From positions 1 to 64,000 of the forward strand of contig JBFWUS010000020.1 of NCBI GenBank assembly GCA_050247155.1: DNA of 64,000 nt. Direction: 5' to 3'. The notes below the pieces were generated by a model that was given only the letters and a program-made list of their open reading frames with translations, did not search any database and was not told the DNA's origin. Source of the DNA: Mesorhizobium_G sp050247155. GTDB lineage: Bacteria; Pseudomonadota; Alphaproteobacteria; Rhizobiales; Rhizobiaceae. Positions 53,071 to 62,394 of the stretch are shown in pieces (position 1 is the first letter of the stretch; every line of letters starts with the position of its first letter). Position numbers and translations under genes: made by a program.

Positions 53071-54855
53071 ATGGCCAAGGCAAGTTCAGAACGCCGCGAA
53101 ATGACGGGCGCCGAGATGGTGGTGCAGGCGCTGAAGGACAATGGCGTCCAGCATCTGTTCGGCTATCCGGGCGGCGCGGTCCTGCCGATTTATGACGAAC
53201 TGTTCCAGCAGGACGACATTCAGCACATCCTGGTTCGCCACGAGCAGGGCGCCGGCCATGCGGCGGAAGGTTATGCGCGCTCGACCGGCAAGCCGGGGGT
53301 CATGCTGGTCACCTCCGGCCCCGGCGCGACCAACGCCGTGACGCCGCTGCAAGATGCGCTGATGGATTCGATCCCGCTGGTCTGCATCACCGGCCAGGTG
53401 CCGACGACGCTGATCGGCTCCGACGCCTTCCAGGAGTGCGACACAGTCGGCATTACCCGGCCCTGCACCAAGCACAACTGGCTGGTGCGCGACGTCAACG
53501 AGCTGTCGCGGGTCATCCATCAGGCTTTCATCGTCGCCACCACCGGCCGGCCGGGCCCGGTCGTGGTCGATATCCCGAAGGACGTGCAGTTTGCCAAGGG
53601 CATCTACACGCCGCCGGAAACCGCGCCGCGCATGAGCTATCAGCCGAAGACGCAAGGCGATCTCGAGAAGATCAAGGCGGCGGTCGAATTGATGACCGGA
53701 GCCAAGCGTCCCATCATTTATTCCGGTGGCGGTGTCGTCAATTCCGGCACGGAGGCCAGCCATTTGCTGCGCGAACTGGTCGAACTGACCGGCTTCCCGA
53801 TCACGTCGACGCTGATGGGTCTGGGCGCCTATCCGGCCAGCGGCAAGAACTGGCTCGGCATGCTGGGCATGCACGGCTCCTACGAAGCCAATATGGCGAT
53901 GCATGATTGCGACGTCATGATCTGCATCGGCGCGCGCTTCGACGACCGCATCACCGGCCGGCTGAACGCCTTCTCGCCGAACTCGAAGAAGATCCACATC
54001 GACATCGATCCGTCGTCGCTCAACAAGAATGTTCGCGCCGATATACCGATCCTGGGCGATGTCGGCATGGTTCTGGAGGATATGGTGCGCCTGTGGCGCG
54101 CGACCGCGAGCAAGGCCGACAAGAAGGCGCTCTATCCCTGGTGGGAACAGATCGCCCGTTGGCGCGCGCGCAATTCCTTCGCCTACGCGCCCAACAAGGA
54201 CGTCATCATGCCGCAATACGCCATGCAGCGGCTCTATGAACTGACCAAGGATCGCGACACCTACATCACCACCGAAGTCGGCCAGCATCAGATGTGGGCG
54301 GCGCAATTCTACGGCTTTGAGCAGCCGAACCGCTGGATGACGTCGGGTGGCCTCGGCACCATGGGCTACGGCCTGCCGGCCGCGCTCGGCGTGCAGATCG
54401 CGCATCCTGACGCGCTGGTGATTGACGTCGCCGGCGACGCCTCGGTGCAGATGACCATGCAGGAGATGAGCTGCGCCGTGCAGTATGAGGCGCCGATCAA
54501 GATCTTCATTCTGAACAACCAGTATATGGGCATGGTGCGGCAGTGGCAGCAGCTTCTGCACGGCAACCGCCTGTCGCACAGCTACACCGAGGCGATGCCG
54601 GATTTCGTCCTCATGGCGCAGGCTTTTGGATGCCATGGCATTCGCTGCGACAAACCGGACGAACTCGACGATGCGATCCAGGAGATGATCGACGTCAAGA
54701 AGCCGGTGTTGTTCGATTGCCGCGTGGCAGCGCTCGCCAACTGCTTCCCGATGATCCCGTCCGGCAAGGCGCACAACGAGATGCTGTTGCCCGACGAGGC
54801 GACCGACGAAGCGGTGGCAAACGCCATCGACGCCAAGGGCAGGGAGCTGGTGTAA
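53071..54855 (+). CDS. ilvI: Acetolactate synthase large subunit
   Basis: Thiamine-diphosphate enzyme opening valine, leucine and isoleucine synthesis. The catalytic glutamate is in RHEQGAGHAAEGYAR; the central FAD-binding region and the TPP motif GDASVQMTMQE with the following asparagine pair (NNQYMGMVRQWQ) are present. The ATG at 53071 gives 594 residues; an ATG at 53101 is also possible, and the longer frame from 53017 lies in the attenuator. It is followed 39 bp later by ilvH. Confidence 0.96.
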   Translation: MAKASSERREMTGAEMVVQALKDNGVQHLFGYPGGAVLPIYDELFQQDDIQHILVRHEQGAGHAAEGYARSTGKPGVMLVTSGPGATNAVTPLQDALMDSIPLVCITGQVPTTLIGSDAFQECDTVGITRPCTKHNWLVRDVNELSRVIHQAFIVATTGRPGPVVVDIPKDVQFAKGIYTPPETAPRMSYQPKTQGDLEKIKAAVELMTGAKRPIIYSGGGVVNSGTEASHLLRELVELTGFPITSTLMGLGAYPASGKNWLGMLGMHGSYEANMAMHDCDVMICIGARFDDRITGRLNAFSPNSKKIHIDIDPSSLNKNVRADIPILGDVGMVLEDMVRLWRATASKADKKALYPWWEQIARWRARNSFAYAPNKDVIMPQYAMQRLYELTKDRDTYITTEVGQHQMWAAQFYGFEQPNRWMTSGGLGTMGYGLPAALGVQIAHPDALVIDVAGDASVQMTMQEMSCAVQYEAPIKIFILNNQYMGMVRQWQQLLHGNRLSHSYTEAMPDFVLMAQAFGCHGIRCDKPDELDDAIQEMIDVKKPVLFDCRVAALANCFPMIPSGKAHNEMLLPDEATDEAVANAIDAKGRELV

Positions 54856-54894
54856 GCCAGTTCTTCCAACTCATTCTCTATCAGAGCGATTTTC

Positions 54895-55467
54895 ATGAAC
54901 GCCCATCAACAGCCTACCGGTTCCGCCTATTTCATCGCCAAGGAGACGGAGCGTCCGGAGACGCGAACGCTCTCCGTCCTAGTCGACAACGAACCGGGCG
55001 TTCTCGCCCGGGTCATCGGGCTCTTCTCCGGTCGAGGCTATAATATCGAAAGCCTGACGGTTTCCGAGACCGAGCACGACAAGCATCTGTCGCGCATCAC
55101 AGTTGTCACGCGCGGCACGCCGCATGTGCTGGAGCAGATCCGGCATCAGCTCGAGCGTATCGTGCCGGTGCATCGTGTCGTCGACCTGACGCTGCGGGCA
55201 GGCGAGCTTGGACACGATAAGCCGCTCGCGCGGGAGCTTGCTCTCGTCAAGGTCGCCGGCACCGGCGATGCCCGCGTCGAGGCATTGCGGCTGGCCGAGG
55301 CTTTTCGCGCGAAGGTCATTGACGCCAACACCGAGCATTTCATCTTCGAACTGACCGGCGCCGTGCCCAAGATCGAGCAGTTCATCTCGATCATGAAGCC
55401 GCTGGGGCTGGTCGAAATCTGCCGCACCGGCGTGGCGGCGATGAATCGCGGTCCGCAGGGGATGTAA
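54895..55467 (+). CDS. ilvH: Acetolactate synthase small (regulatory) subunit
   Basis: ACT-domain subunit that stimulates the large subunit and carries valine feedback control. The ACT domain is about residues 24-95 (LSVLVDNEPGVLARVIGLFSGRGYNIESLTV), and the C-terminal domain contains the FELTGAVPKIEQFI motif. 190 residues is slightly longer at the N-terminus than E. coli IlvH, as in other alphaproteobacteria. Confidence 0.96.
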   Translation: MNAHQQPTGSAYFIAKETERPETRTLSVLVDNEPGVLARVIGLFSGRGYNIESLTVSETEHDKHLSRITVVTRGTPHVLEQIRHQLERIVPVHRVVDLTLRAGELGHDKPLARELALVKVAGTGDARVEALRLAEAFRAKVIDANTEHFIFELTGAVPKIEQFISIMKPLGLVEICRTGVAAMNRGPQGM

Positions 55468-55565
55468 GAGCCTGTTGCCGCCTCTCGGAATTGGTTGTGT
55501 ATCCTCGGGATATACAGGTTCCGCGCCTTGGAGCCTTGCTGGGAACGTCCTGACCCTCAGCCGAA

Positions 55566-56870
55566 CTACTTTGCCAAGGCTCCATTGGCGGCTCCGACGT
55601 CGTCACTTGCTACCGTTGGTTCGGTCCCGGTGCTGCCTAGCGGTTGTCGATTCTTCAGCAGCGACGGGTCCAGAGTGTAAAGATGCCGGGCGCTGCCAAC
55701 GCCGCGTAGCGCGAACCGACCCACCGAAACAAAGTTTTGCTGATACTCCTTCGGCAGCAGGTCAATAAACTCCGCCGAGCAGAGGATGCGCCGATCCACC
55801 GAATGGCACATCGAGGCGATGCGGCTCACCTCGTTCACGGCCGATCCCACGACGGTGAAATCCAGCCGGTCCGGACTGCCGATATTGCCGTAATAGACAT
55901 CGCCGAAGTGGATGCCGAGATGGACATCGGCGACCGGCAGGCCCTCGGCGCGGCGGCGTTCGGCAAGATCGTGCAATCGTTGGCCCAATGCGCGGCCGGC
56001 GGCCATTGCAGCCATCGAATCTTGCTGCAGATCGCCGCCGGAGAAGATCGCGAGAATGCCGTCGCCGATCAGCTTCAATACATCGCCGCCGGCTTCGTGC
56101 ACAGAGGTGATCACGGCCTCGGCATAGTCGTTGAGCAGGGTGATTATCTGGTCCGAAGACGCTTCCTCCGACAGCCGTGTGTAGCCGGTCAGATCGGAGA
56201 ACCAGAGGACGGCGCTGATCTTTTCGACACGGCCGCGCACGATGCCGCCTTGCAGAACCCGCCGGCCAGGATCGCGGCCGAGATAGGTTTGCACCAGCGT
56301 ATCGGCCAGTCGCGTCTGCGCTGCCAGGCGCAAGGCGAGCGCCAATTGCGTGGTCAGGCGCTTGAGCGCGTCGGCGTGGTTGTCGCTGAAGCCCTCCGGA
56401 ACCTTGGTCCCCCAGCCGGCATAAAATCCGTCGGCATCTTCGATGCTCGAGGCTTCCCTCAGGCGATAGACGACGGCGACAAAGTCGGTGTAACCGGCGT
56501 CACGCAAATCCTCGGCCATCTTGTAGCCACGTGTATCGCCGTCAGCCAGCCGGCAGCGGGCGTAGGACACGCCGTCGCGCAGCATGTGGAAGAAAAGGCT
56601 TCGCTGCCAGCTTTGCAAAGCCTCTTGGTCGTTGCTGACCGGCTGAAATTCGTTCTCGCGAAAATCGGCGGCCGGATCGCCCTCCCAGAGCAGCGCCCGG
56701 CCTTCATAGAGCGGGTGGATGGTGTCGATCAGCACCAGTCCACGTTCAAGCGGGCAGCCCGCATCAATGCAGCGTTCGGAGAAGCCGCGCACCAGCGTTG
56801 CCTCGTCGGTGCCGTTCAGTGCTTCTTTGGCTAGCCAATCGAGAATGGAATCGACGGATTGAGGTGTCAT
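55566..56870 (-). CDS. Class III adenylate/guanylate cyclase
   Basis: 434 residues. The C-terminal cyclase homology domain (about 215-400) has the metal-binding aspartates in LWFSDLTGYTRLSEE and GGDVLKLIGDGILAIF and the GIHFGDVYYGNIG segment; the VGSAVNEVSRIA motif follows. The N-terminal ~200 residues form a soluble domain without a membrane segment (GLVLIDTIHPLYEGRALLWEG) that resembles the extra domain of many rhizobial cyclases and probably senses a small ligand. It is convergent with ilvH, with a 98-bp gap. Confidence 0.92.
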   Translation of the reverse strand: MTPQSVDSILDWLAKEALNGTDEATLVRGFSERCIDAGCPLERGLVLIDTIHPLYEGRALLWEGDPAADFRENEFQPVSNDQEALQSWQRSLFFHMLRDGVSYARCRLADGDTRGYKMAEDLRDAGYTDFVAVVYRLREASSIEDADGFYAGWGTKVPEGFSDNHADALKRLTTQLALALRLAAQTRLADTLVQTYLGRDPGRRVLQGGIVRGRVEKISAVLWFSDLTGYTRLSEEASSDQIITLLNDYAEAVITSVHEAGGDVLKLIGDGILAIFSGGDLQQDSMAAMAAGRALGQRLHDLAERRRAEGLPVADVHLGIHFGDVYYGNIGSPDRLDFTVVGSAVNEVSRIASMCHSVDRRILCSAEFIDLLPKEYQQNFVSVGRFALRGVGSARHLYTLDPSLLKNRQPLGSTGTEPTVASDDVGAANGALAK

Positions 56871-57027
56871 GGATACGTGCTAACACGAGGAAACCAATAG
56901 GACGAAATCAAACTGAATCTTACCCGGTCTTGGCTCCGTGCCGCAACGCGAAGAGCGCCCGCGCGCTTGTGGCCACGGTTCGACCGGTGCTGAAGTGAGC
57001 CCGCCCTAAAACCGGTAGATTGGGAGA

Positions 57028-57774
57028 ATGGACGCAACGCTGGTAATCGTCTTGGCGGGAGCTGCCGCGGCCGGGTTTGCGCAAGGCGTTTCCGGTTTCG
57101 CTTTCTCGCTGGTCGCGCTGTCGATCTGGGCCTGGGCGGTGGACCCGCGTCTGGCCGCGCCGATGTCCGTGTTCGGCGCGTTGGTCGGCCAGTTGGTCGC
57201 ACTTCCCTGGGTGTGGCGCGGCTTCGACATGAAGCTATTATTGCCGCTGGTCGTCGGCGGGTTGCTGGGCGTGCCGCTCGGCGCCTGGCTGCTGCACTGG
57301 ATCGATCCAGTTGCCTTCAAGTTCTGGCTCGGCGTTTTCCTGCTCATCTACTGCCCGCTGATGCTGTTCATGCCGCATGATTTTGCCTGGCGGCATGGCG
57401 GACGCATTGCGGACGGCCTGGCTGGCTTCGTGGGCGGCGTGATGGGCGGGCTGGCCGGCATATCAGGCCCTGCGCCGACGCTCTGGACCACATTGCGCGG
57501 CTGGGACAAGGACGTCCAGCGCGGTGTGCTGCAAGCCTTCAACATCGCCATGCATGTCGCCACTTTGACCGCCTACATTTTTGCCGGCTCGATCAATCGC
57601 GACGTCTTGGTCCTGTTCGCGTGGATTGCGCCGGCGCTCGCCGTCCCGGCGGTGCTTGGCGTTCTGCTGTTTCAACGCCTTCATGTGCGGGCCTTCCGGC
57701 GGCTGATCCTGGTGCTGTTGATGTTCTCCGGCATCGCGCTGGTGGCCGGCACAGCGGGCGAGGTCTTTTCCTGA
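57028..57774 (+). CDS. TauE/SafE-family sulfite/anion exporter-like membrane protein
   Basis: 248 residues with about seven to eight transmembrane helices. The family pattern is seen as GFAQGVSGFAFSLVAL in the first helix pair, GGLLGVPLGAWLL, and the repeat GFVGGVMGGLAGISGPAPTLW. Members export sulfite or other small anions; the substrate here is unknown. The nitrile hydratase operon starts 73 bp downstream and could be co-transcribed. Confidence 0.88.
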   Translation: MDATLVIVLAGAAAAGFAQGVSGFAFSLVALSIWAWAVDPRLAAPMSVFGALVGQLVALPWVWRGFDMKLLLPLVVGGLLGVPLGAWLLHWIDPVAFKFWLGVFLLIYCPLMLFMPHDFAWRHGGRIADGLAGFVGGVMGGLAGISGPAPTLWTTLRGWDKDVQRGVLQAFNIAMHVATLTAYIFAGSINRDVLVLFAWIAPALAVPAVLGVLLFQRLHVRAFRRLILVLLMFSGIALVAGTAGEVFS

Positions 57775-57847
57775 GTTTCAGCGAGGCGCAATGACCGGTC
57801 GCCGCTGCCCGATTGCCGAGCGTTTCCAGAAGCCGTAGCGTGCGTCC

Positions 57848-58462
57848 ATGTCTCACGATCACGATCATCACGACAATCACCTCGATCCGATGGCCGCGCG
57901 GGTCAAGGCGCTGGAAACGATCCTGACCGAGAAGGGGCTGATCGATCCTGCTGCCATTGATGTCATCGTCGACACCTATGAGAACAAGGTCGGCCCGAAG
58001 AACGGCGCTAAAGTCGTCGCCAAGGCGTGGGTCGATCCAGATTACGCCGCGTGGCTGAAGCGTGATGCCACGGCGGCGATTGCCTCGCTCGGCTTCGCCG
58101 GCCGACAAGGCGAGCATATGCAGGCCGTGTTCAACACACCCGATACGCACAACCTGATCGTCTGCACCTTGTGCTCCTGCTACCCATGGTCGGTGCTCGG
58201 ATTGCCGCCGGTTTGGTACAAGGCGCCGCCCTACCGCAGCCGAGCGGTGATCGATCCTCGCTCGGTGCTGGAGGAATTCGGCCTAAGCCTCTCGCCCGAG
58301 ACTCGAATCCGCGTTTGGGATTCGACCGCCGAGTTGCGGTATCTTGTCGTTCCTCTGCGCCCAGAGGGCACGGACGATTGGAGCGAGCAGCGTTTGGCCG
58401 ATCTAGTCAGCCGCGATTCAATGATCGGGACGGCGCGCGCCAAGCTTCCGGAGGCGGCATGA
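57848..58462 (+). CDS. nthA: Cobalt-type nitrile hydratase alpha subunit
   Basis: Hydrates nitriles to amides. The metal-claw motif is VCTLCSC (Cys106, Cys109, Ser110, Cys111); a threonine after the first cysteine indicates the low-spin cobalt type rather than the iron type (VCSLCSC). Cys109 and Cys111 are the ones normally oxidised to sulfinic and sulfenic acid. The N-terminus is His/Asp rich (SHDHDHHDNH). 204 residues is typical. The stop overlaps the nthB start by four bases. Confidence 0.95.
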   Translation: MSHDHDHHDNHLDPMAARVKALETILTEKGLIDPAAIDVIVDTYENKVGPKNGAKVVAKAWVDPDYAAWLKRDATAAIASLGFAGRQGEHMQAVFNTPDTHNLIVCTLCSCYPWSVLGLPPVWYKAPPYRSRAVIDPRSVLEEFGLSLSPETRIRVWDSTAELRYLVVPLRPEGTDDWSEQRLADLVSRDSMIGTARAKLPEAA

Positions 58463-59118
58463 ACGGACCGCAGGATCTCGGTGGCCAGATGGGTTTTGGG
58501 CCGGTCGCGCCCGAACAGGACGAGCCAGTCTTCCACGCGGATTGGGAGAAGCGCGCGCTCGGCGTGACCTTGTGCTCCGGCGCGATGGGCCATTGGAACA
58601 TCGACGAGAGCCGCCATGCGCGCGAAAGCCTGCATCCTGCCGACTATTATGCGTCGAGCTATTATGAGATCTGGATCAAGGGCCTCGAGACGCTGCTGGA
58701 CCGGCACGGTTTCGTCAGCGCCGCCGAGCGGGCCGAGGGCAGGGCGCTGGCGGTTGGTACGACACCCAAACGCAAACTGAATGCGGTCGACGTCCCGGCA
58801 GTCCTGGCAAAAGGCGGCCCTTGCAACCGGCCAGTCGAGGGCACACCGCGTTTTCGCGCCGGCGATCGTGTGCGGACCAAGACTTTCAACCCGGCCGGAC
58901 ATACGCGGCTGCCGCGCTATGCGCGCGGCAAGGTCGGAACGATCGATGCCGTGCGGGAAGGTTTCGTCTTTCCCGATACCAATGCGCACGGCCAGGGCGA
59001 GCAGCCGCAATATGTTTACACCGTTGTTTTCGATGGGCGTGAAATCTGGGGCGAGGGGAGCGATCCGACGCTGACAGTCTCGATCGACGCCTGGGAGAGC
59101 TATCTTGAGCCGGCATGA
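58459..59118 (+). CDS. nthB: Nitrile hydratase beta subunit
   Basis: Structural partner of the alpha subunit. The N-terminus NGPQDLGGQMGFGPV is the family opening, and the C-terminal SH3-like domain has FRAGDRVRTKTFNPAGHTRLPRYARGKVGTID. The ATG at 58459 has GGAGG upstream and overlaps the nthA stop; the open frame starting at 58171 lies antiparallel in frame over nthA and is not used. 219 residues. The end overlaps the accessory gene by 14 bp. Confidence 0.95.
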   Translation: MNGPQDLGGQMGFGPVAPEQDEPVFHADWEKRALGVTLCSGAMGHWNIDESRHARESLHPADYYASSYYEIWIKGLETLLDRHGFVSAAERAEGRALAVGTTPKRKLNAVDVPAVLAKGGPCNRPVEGTPRFRAGDRVRTKTFNPAGHTRLPRYARGKVGTIDAVREGFVFPDTNAHGQGEQPQYVYTVVFDGREIWGEGSDPTLTVSIDAWESYLEPA

Positions 59119-59458
59119 TGTTGGCTCAGCGCCAGTCGACAGCGCCGCGACCTTTTGCGAACCTTGGGAAGCACAGGCCTTTGCCTTGGTTGTGGCCTTG
59201 CAGGACCGAGGCATTTTCACCGCAGCCGAGTGGGCGGCGGCGCTCGGCACCGAAGTCCACAGCAACCACGCCTCCGATGACGGTCATGATTATTACGAGC
59301 ATTGGCTGGCGGCACTGGAAAAGCTGATAGTTGCCAAGGGTCTAGCCTCGACCACCACTATCGATGACGTTGCCGCCGCCTGGGAACGCGCCGCGCACGC
59401 GACGCCGCATGGCAAGCCGATCGTCCTCGAAAACGATCCGCAGCAGGACCGTCGCTGA
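59105..59458 (+). CDS. Nitrile hydratase accessory/activator protein
   Basis: 117-residue homologue of the beta-subunit N-terminal half (FCEPWEAQAFALVVALQDRGIFTAAEWAAALG, then DDGHDYYEHWLAALEKLIVAKGL). In cobalt nitrile hydratases this type of protein loads cobalt and oxidises the active-site cysteines by swapping subunits. The start is a TTG at 59105 inside nthB. No amidase follows. Confidence 0.9.
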   Translation: MSRHDVGSAPVDSAATFCEPWEAQAFALVVALQDRGIFTAAEWAAALGTEVHSNHASDDGHDYYEHWLAALEKLIVAKGLASTTTIDDVAAAWERAAHATPHGKPIVLENDPQQDRR

Positions 59459-59562
59459 GTTTCCGGATAGTCGCATTTCGCCGGCGATGCGCCGATCTTT
59501 GCCGCTCTGACGGAGGGGAGCACTTTCATTCCTGCGAAAAGTGATTGCTTTTAAAAACTAGT

Positions 59563-59568
59563 TATAAT
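59563..59568 (+). promoter_or_regulatory. Perfect -10 hexamer before the alpha/beta hydrolase gene
   Basis: TATAAT at 59563-59568, in an AT-rich stretch 38 bp before the start codon, is a consensus -10. The matching -35 is weak, so only this element is clear. Confidence 0.4.
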
Positions 59569-59606
59569 AAGAAATCAGTAAGGGGCATCAATGCTAGGAG
59601 GCGAGC

Positions 59607-60452
59607 ATGACATCGGAAAAATGGATCGAGCGGGGCGGGGCAAAACTCTTCACCGAAGCGCTCGGCGACCAGTCCGATTCGCCGATCCTGCTGATTATGG
59701 GCGTCATGGCTTCAAAGCTCTGGTGGCCGGAGACGTTTTGCGCCGGGCTCGTCCACGCCGGCTTTTTCGTCATCCGCTATGACAACCGCGACACCGGCCT
59801 GTCGACGCATTGCCCGCAGGGCCAGCCCAATTACAGCTTTGCCGATATGGCGGACGATGCAGTCGCCATTCTCGACGGCTACGGCATCGACAAGGCGCAT
59901 ATCGTCGGGATGTCGATGGGCGGCATGCTCGCGCAGCAGGTTGCGCTGCGTTATCCCAACCGCGTGCGCTCGGCGAGTTTCATCAGCACCTCGCCGGTCG
60001 GCATGAAAGACCTGCCGCCTTCGACCGAAGCCTACCGCGCACATTCAGCGGAGGGCGAGACGGTCGACTGGACGGACCTCGCCGCCATGGCGGCCTATAT
60101 CCGCAAGGACTGCGCGATGATCGCCAGCACCAAGCATCCACACGACGGCGCGGCGATCGCGGACCTGATCGCGCGCGACATGAAAAGGTCGCACGACTTC
60201 CGAAGTGTGACGAACCACTTCATGCTGCTTGGTGACGATGGCTCGGAACTCAAGGCAGCCGATATCGAGGTTCCAACACTCGTTATTCACGGTACATCGG
60301 ATCCCCTGTTTCCGGTCGAGCACGGCGAGGCATTCGCTAGCATCGTTCCGGGTGCCCGATTGGTGCGTATCAATGGCGGTGGGCACGAGATCCACCCGCA
60401 GGACAGCGACGAGATTGTTGCGGCGATCGCGGAGCACGTCGGCCGGCATTGA
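59607..60452 (+). CDS. Alpha/beta hydrolase
   Basis: 281 residues with a canonical alpha/beta hydrolase fold: IRYDNRDTGLS near residue 56, the nucleophile elbow GMSMGG (serine about residue 103), a lid region around 130-200, the acid in LVIHGTSDPLFPVEHGE and the histidine in NGGGHEIHP. The substrate is not evident. An AGGAGG ribosome-binding site lies 6 bases before the ATG. It is convergent with the LysR gene, with a 7-bp gap. Confidence 0.92.
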   Translation: MTSEKWIERGGAKLFTEALGDQSDSPILLIMGVMASKLWWPETFCAGLVHAGFFVIRYDNRDTGLSTHCPQGQPNYSFADMADDAVAILDGYGIDKAHIVGMSMGGMLAQQVALRYPNRVRSASFISTSPVGMKDLPPSTEAYRAHSAEGETVDWTDLAAMAAYIRKDCAMIASTKHPHDGAAIADLIARDMKRSHDFRSVTNHFMLLGDDGSELKAADIEVPTLVIHGTSDPLFPVEHGEAFASIVPGARLVRINGGGHEIHPQDSDEIVAAIAEHVGRH

Positions 60453-60459
60453 GTCTGGT

Positions 60460-61362
60460 TCATCCCAGCACATCCTGACGCAGCAGTGCCGTCAGCCAGT
60501 CGGTGAAGGCCCTGAGCCTGGTCGGAATGTGCCGGCGATGCGGATAGAGGATCGAGATGGGCATTGCAGCGGCGCGGTGCTGCGGCATGACCTCGACCAG
60601 TTCGCCGCGCGCGATGTCGGATCGCACGTCGTAGGCCGGGATCTGGATCATGCCGAGCCCGGCCAGGCAGCACGCGATATAGGCCTCGGCGTTGTTCACG
60701 GTCACCCGGCTGGCCATGGTCCGTGTGTGGACGCGTCCGCCCTCGATCCACTCCCAATCCTCGATGCGACCGCTGGTGGGTGAGGCGTAATTGACCGCCA
60801 GATGTGCATCGAGCTGTATTGGATCGTCCGGCACGCCATGTCGTGCAATATAGGCGGGGCTGGCGACATTGATCAGCGGCAGCTCGCCGATCGAAACGCC
60901 GACGAGGCTGGAATCCGCGAGCGGGCCGACGCGCAGCACGCAATCGATGCCCTCGCCGACCAGATCGACCGCGCGGTCGGTCGTCCCCATCTCGACCTCG
61001 ACGCCGGGATGTGCGTCGAGGAATTCGTGCAGCCGAGGCGCGATCGTCAGCCGGCCGATGCGTCCCGGCATGTTCACCCGCAGCTTGCCGCCGATGGCGC
61101 CCGTGCCGCGCCGGAACAGGTTTTCGGTTTCGTCGAAGTCCGCCAGCAGGTTTAGCGTGCGCGCATAGAGCAGTTCACCGTCATTGGTCAGCGAGACGCG
61201 GCGTGTGGTCCGATGCAACAGCCGCGCGCTCACGAGGCCCTCAAGTTCGGCGATTGCAGCGGAAACCGAAGAGCGCGGCAGGTCGAGCTGACTACCTGCC
61301 TGGGTAAAGCTTGCGCAGTCCGCCACACGCACAAAAACACGCAAGAGCTCGACGCGATCCAC
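60460..61362 (-). CDS. LysR-family transcriptional regulator
   Basis: 300 residues from the GTG at 61362. The helix-turn-helix is VELLRVFVRVADCASFTQAGSQLDLPRSSVSAAIAELEG; the effector domain follows (about 85-290) with LRVNMPGRIGRLTIAPRLHEFL and GLGMIQIPAYDV. A TTG at 61413 would add 17 residues that do not look like a LysR start. It is divergent from the SDR gene across about 125 bp, the usual layout of a LysR regulator and its target. Confidence 0.92.
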   Translation of the reverse strand: MDRVELLRVFVRVADCASFTQAGSQLDLPRSSVSAAIAELEGLVSARLLHRTTRRVSLTNDGELLYARTLNLLADFDETENLFRRGTGAIGGKLRVNMPGRIGRLTIAPRLHEFLDAHPGVEVEMGTTDRAVDLVGEGIDCVLRVGPLADSSLVGVSIGELPLINVASPAYIARHGVPDDPIQLDAHLAVNYASPTSGRIEDWEWIEGGRVHTRTMASRVTVNNAEAYIACCLAGLGMIQIPAYDVRSDIARGELVEVMPQHRAAAMPISILYPHRRHIPTRLRAFTDWLTALLRQDVLG

Positions 61363-61488
61363 AGGTAAATTCCAACTCTCTAATTGGTCGAAATATCCGA
61401 ACAGTGATGTCAAGCGAAGCTACTTTTTCCAGCGTTTATGTCCAGTAGATTTGAAACCTGATCATCTGAATCGAGAAAGGAAGCACCC

Positions 61489-62262
61489 ATGACCGACCAC
61501 AGCATCAAGGGGAAAGTCGTCATCATCGCCGGCGGGGCGAAGAATTTGGGCGGTCTGCTGGCCCGCGACCTGGCGGAGCACGGCGCCAAGGCCGTGGCCA
61601 TTCACTACAACAGCGCTTCGACCAAGAAAGACGCCGAAGCGACCGTCGCGGCAATCGAAAAGTCCGGCGCGAAGGCCGTCGCCTTCCAAGCCGACCTCAC
61701 AACGGCTGGGGCCATGGAGAAGCTTTTCAACGACGTCGTCGCGGCTGTTGGCCGTCCCGACATCGCCATCAACACGGTCGGCAAGGTGCTCAAGAAGCCG
61801 ATGACCGAAATCAGCGAGGCCGAATTTGACGAGATGAGCGCGGTCAATTCGAAGACGGCTTTCTTCTTCATGAGGGAAGCCGGCAAGCATCTGAACGACA
61901 ACGGCAAGATCTGCACGCTGGTCACCTCGCTGCTCGGCGCCTTCACGCCGTTCTACGCCGCCTATGCCGGCACCAAGGCGCCGGTCGAGCATTTTACGCG
62001 CGCGGCGTCGAAGGAGCTGGGGGAACGCGGCATCTCAGTGACGGCGATCGGCCCGGGTCCGATGGATACTTCGTTCTTCTATCCGGCCGAAGGGGCCGAT
62101 GCGCAGGCCTACCACAAATCCGCCGCCGCGCTTTCCAGCTTCTCCAAAACCGGCCTGACCGACATTCAGGACATCGTGCCCTATATCCGCATGATGGTGT
62201 CCGACGGCTGGTGGATGACAGGGCAGACCATTCTTGTGAACGGGGGGTACACCACGAAATAG
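61489..62262 (+). CDS. Short-chain dehydrogenase/reductase
   Basis: 257 residues with the SDR nucleotide-binding motif AGGAKNLGGLLA, the NTVGKV segment in place of the usual NNAG, the catalytic YxxxK in YAGTK with the preceding serine in VTSLLGAF, and the C-terminal GWWMTGQTILVNGGYTTK. It is a probable NAD(P)-dependent oxidoreductase of unknown substrate, likely controlled by the divergent LysR. AAAGGAAG precedes the ATG. Confidence 0.93.
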   Translation: MTDHSIKGKVVIIAGGAKNLGGLLARDLAEHGAKAVAIHYNSASTKKDAEATVAAIEKSGAKAVAFQADLTTAGAMEKLFNDVVAAVGRPDIAINTVGKVLKKPMTEISEAEFDEMSAVNSKTAFFFMREAGKHLNDNGKICTLVTSLLGAFTPFYAAYAGTKAPVEHFTRAASKELGERGISVTAIGPGPMDTSFFYPAEGADAQAYHKSAAALSSFSKTGLTDIQDIVPYIRMMVSDGWWMTGQTILVNGGYTTK

Positions 62263-62394
62263 GACCGCCGGCGGCGGGTCGTTCCGGCCCGCAGCAGCCA
62301 GAAGACAAGCCGTTTGCCTTCGTGTTACTGCTTCAAGGCCGCCTGCATGGGGAGCAAGGCGGCCGTTAGCGTCCGCTCCCAGCGATTGCTTTTC

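Noticed and set aside
53086..54774. 562-codon minus-strand frame opposite ilvI
   Set aside because: Antisense shadow of ilvI with the same low-information composition; no ribosome-binding site or family motif.
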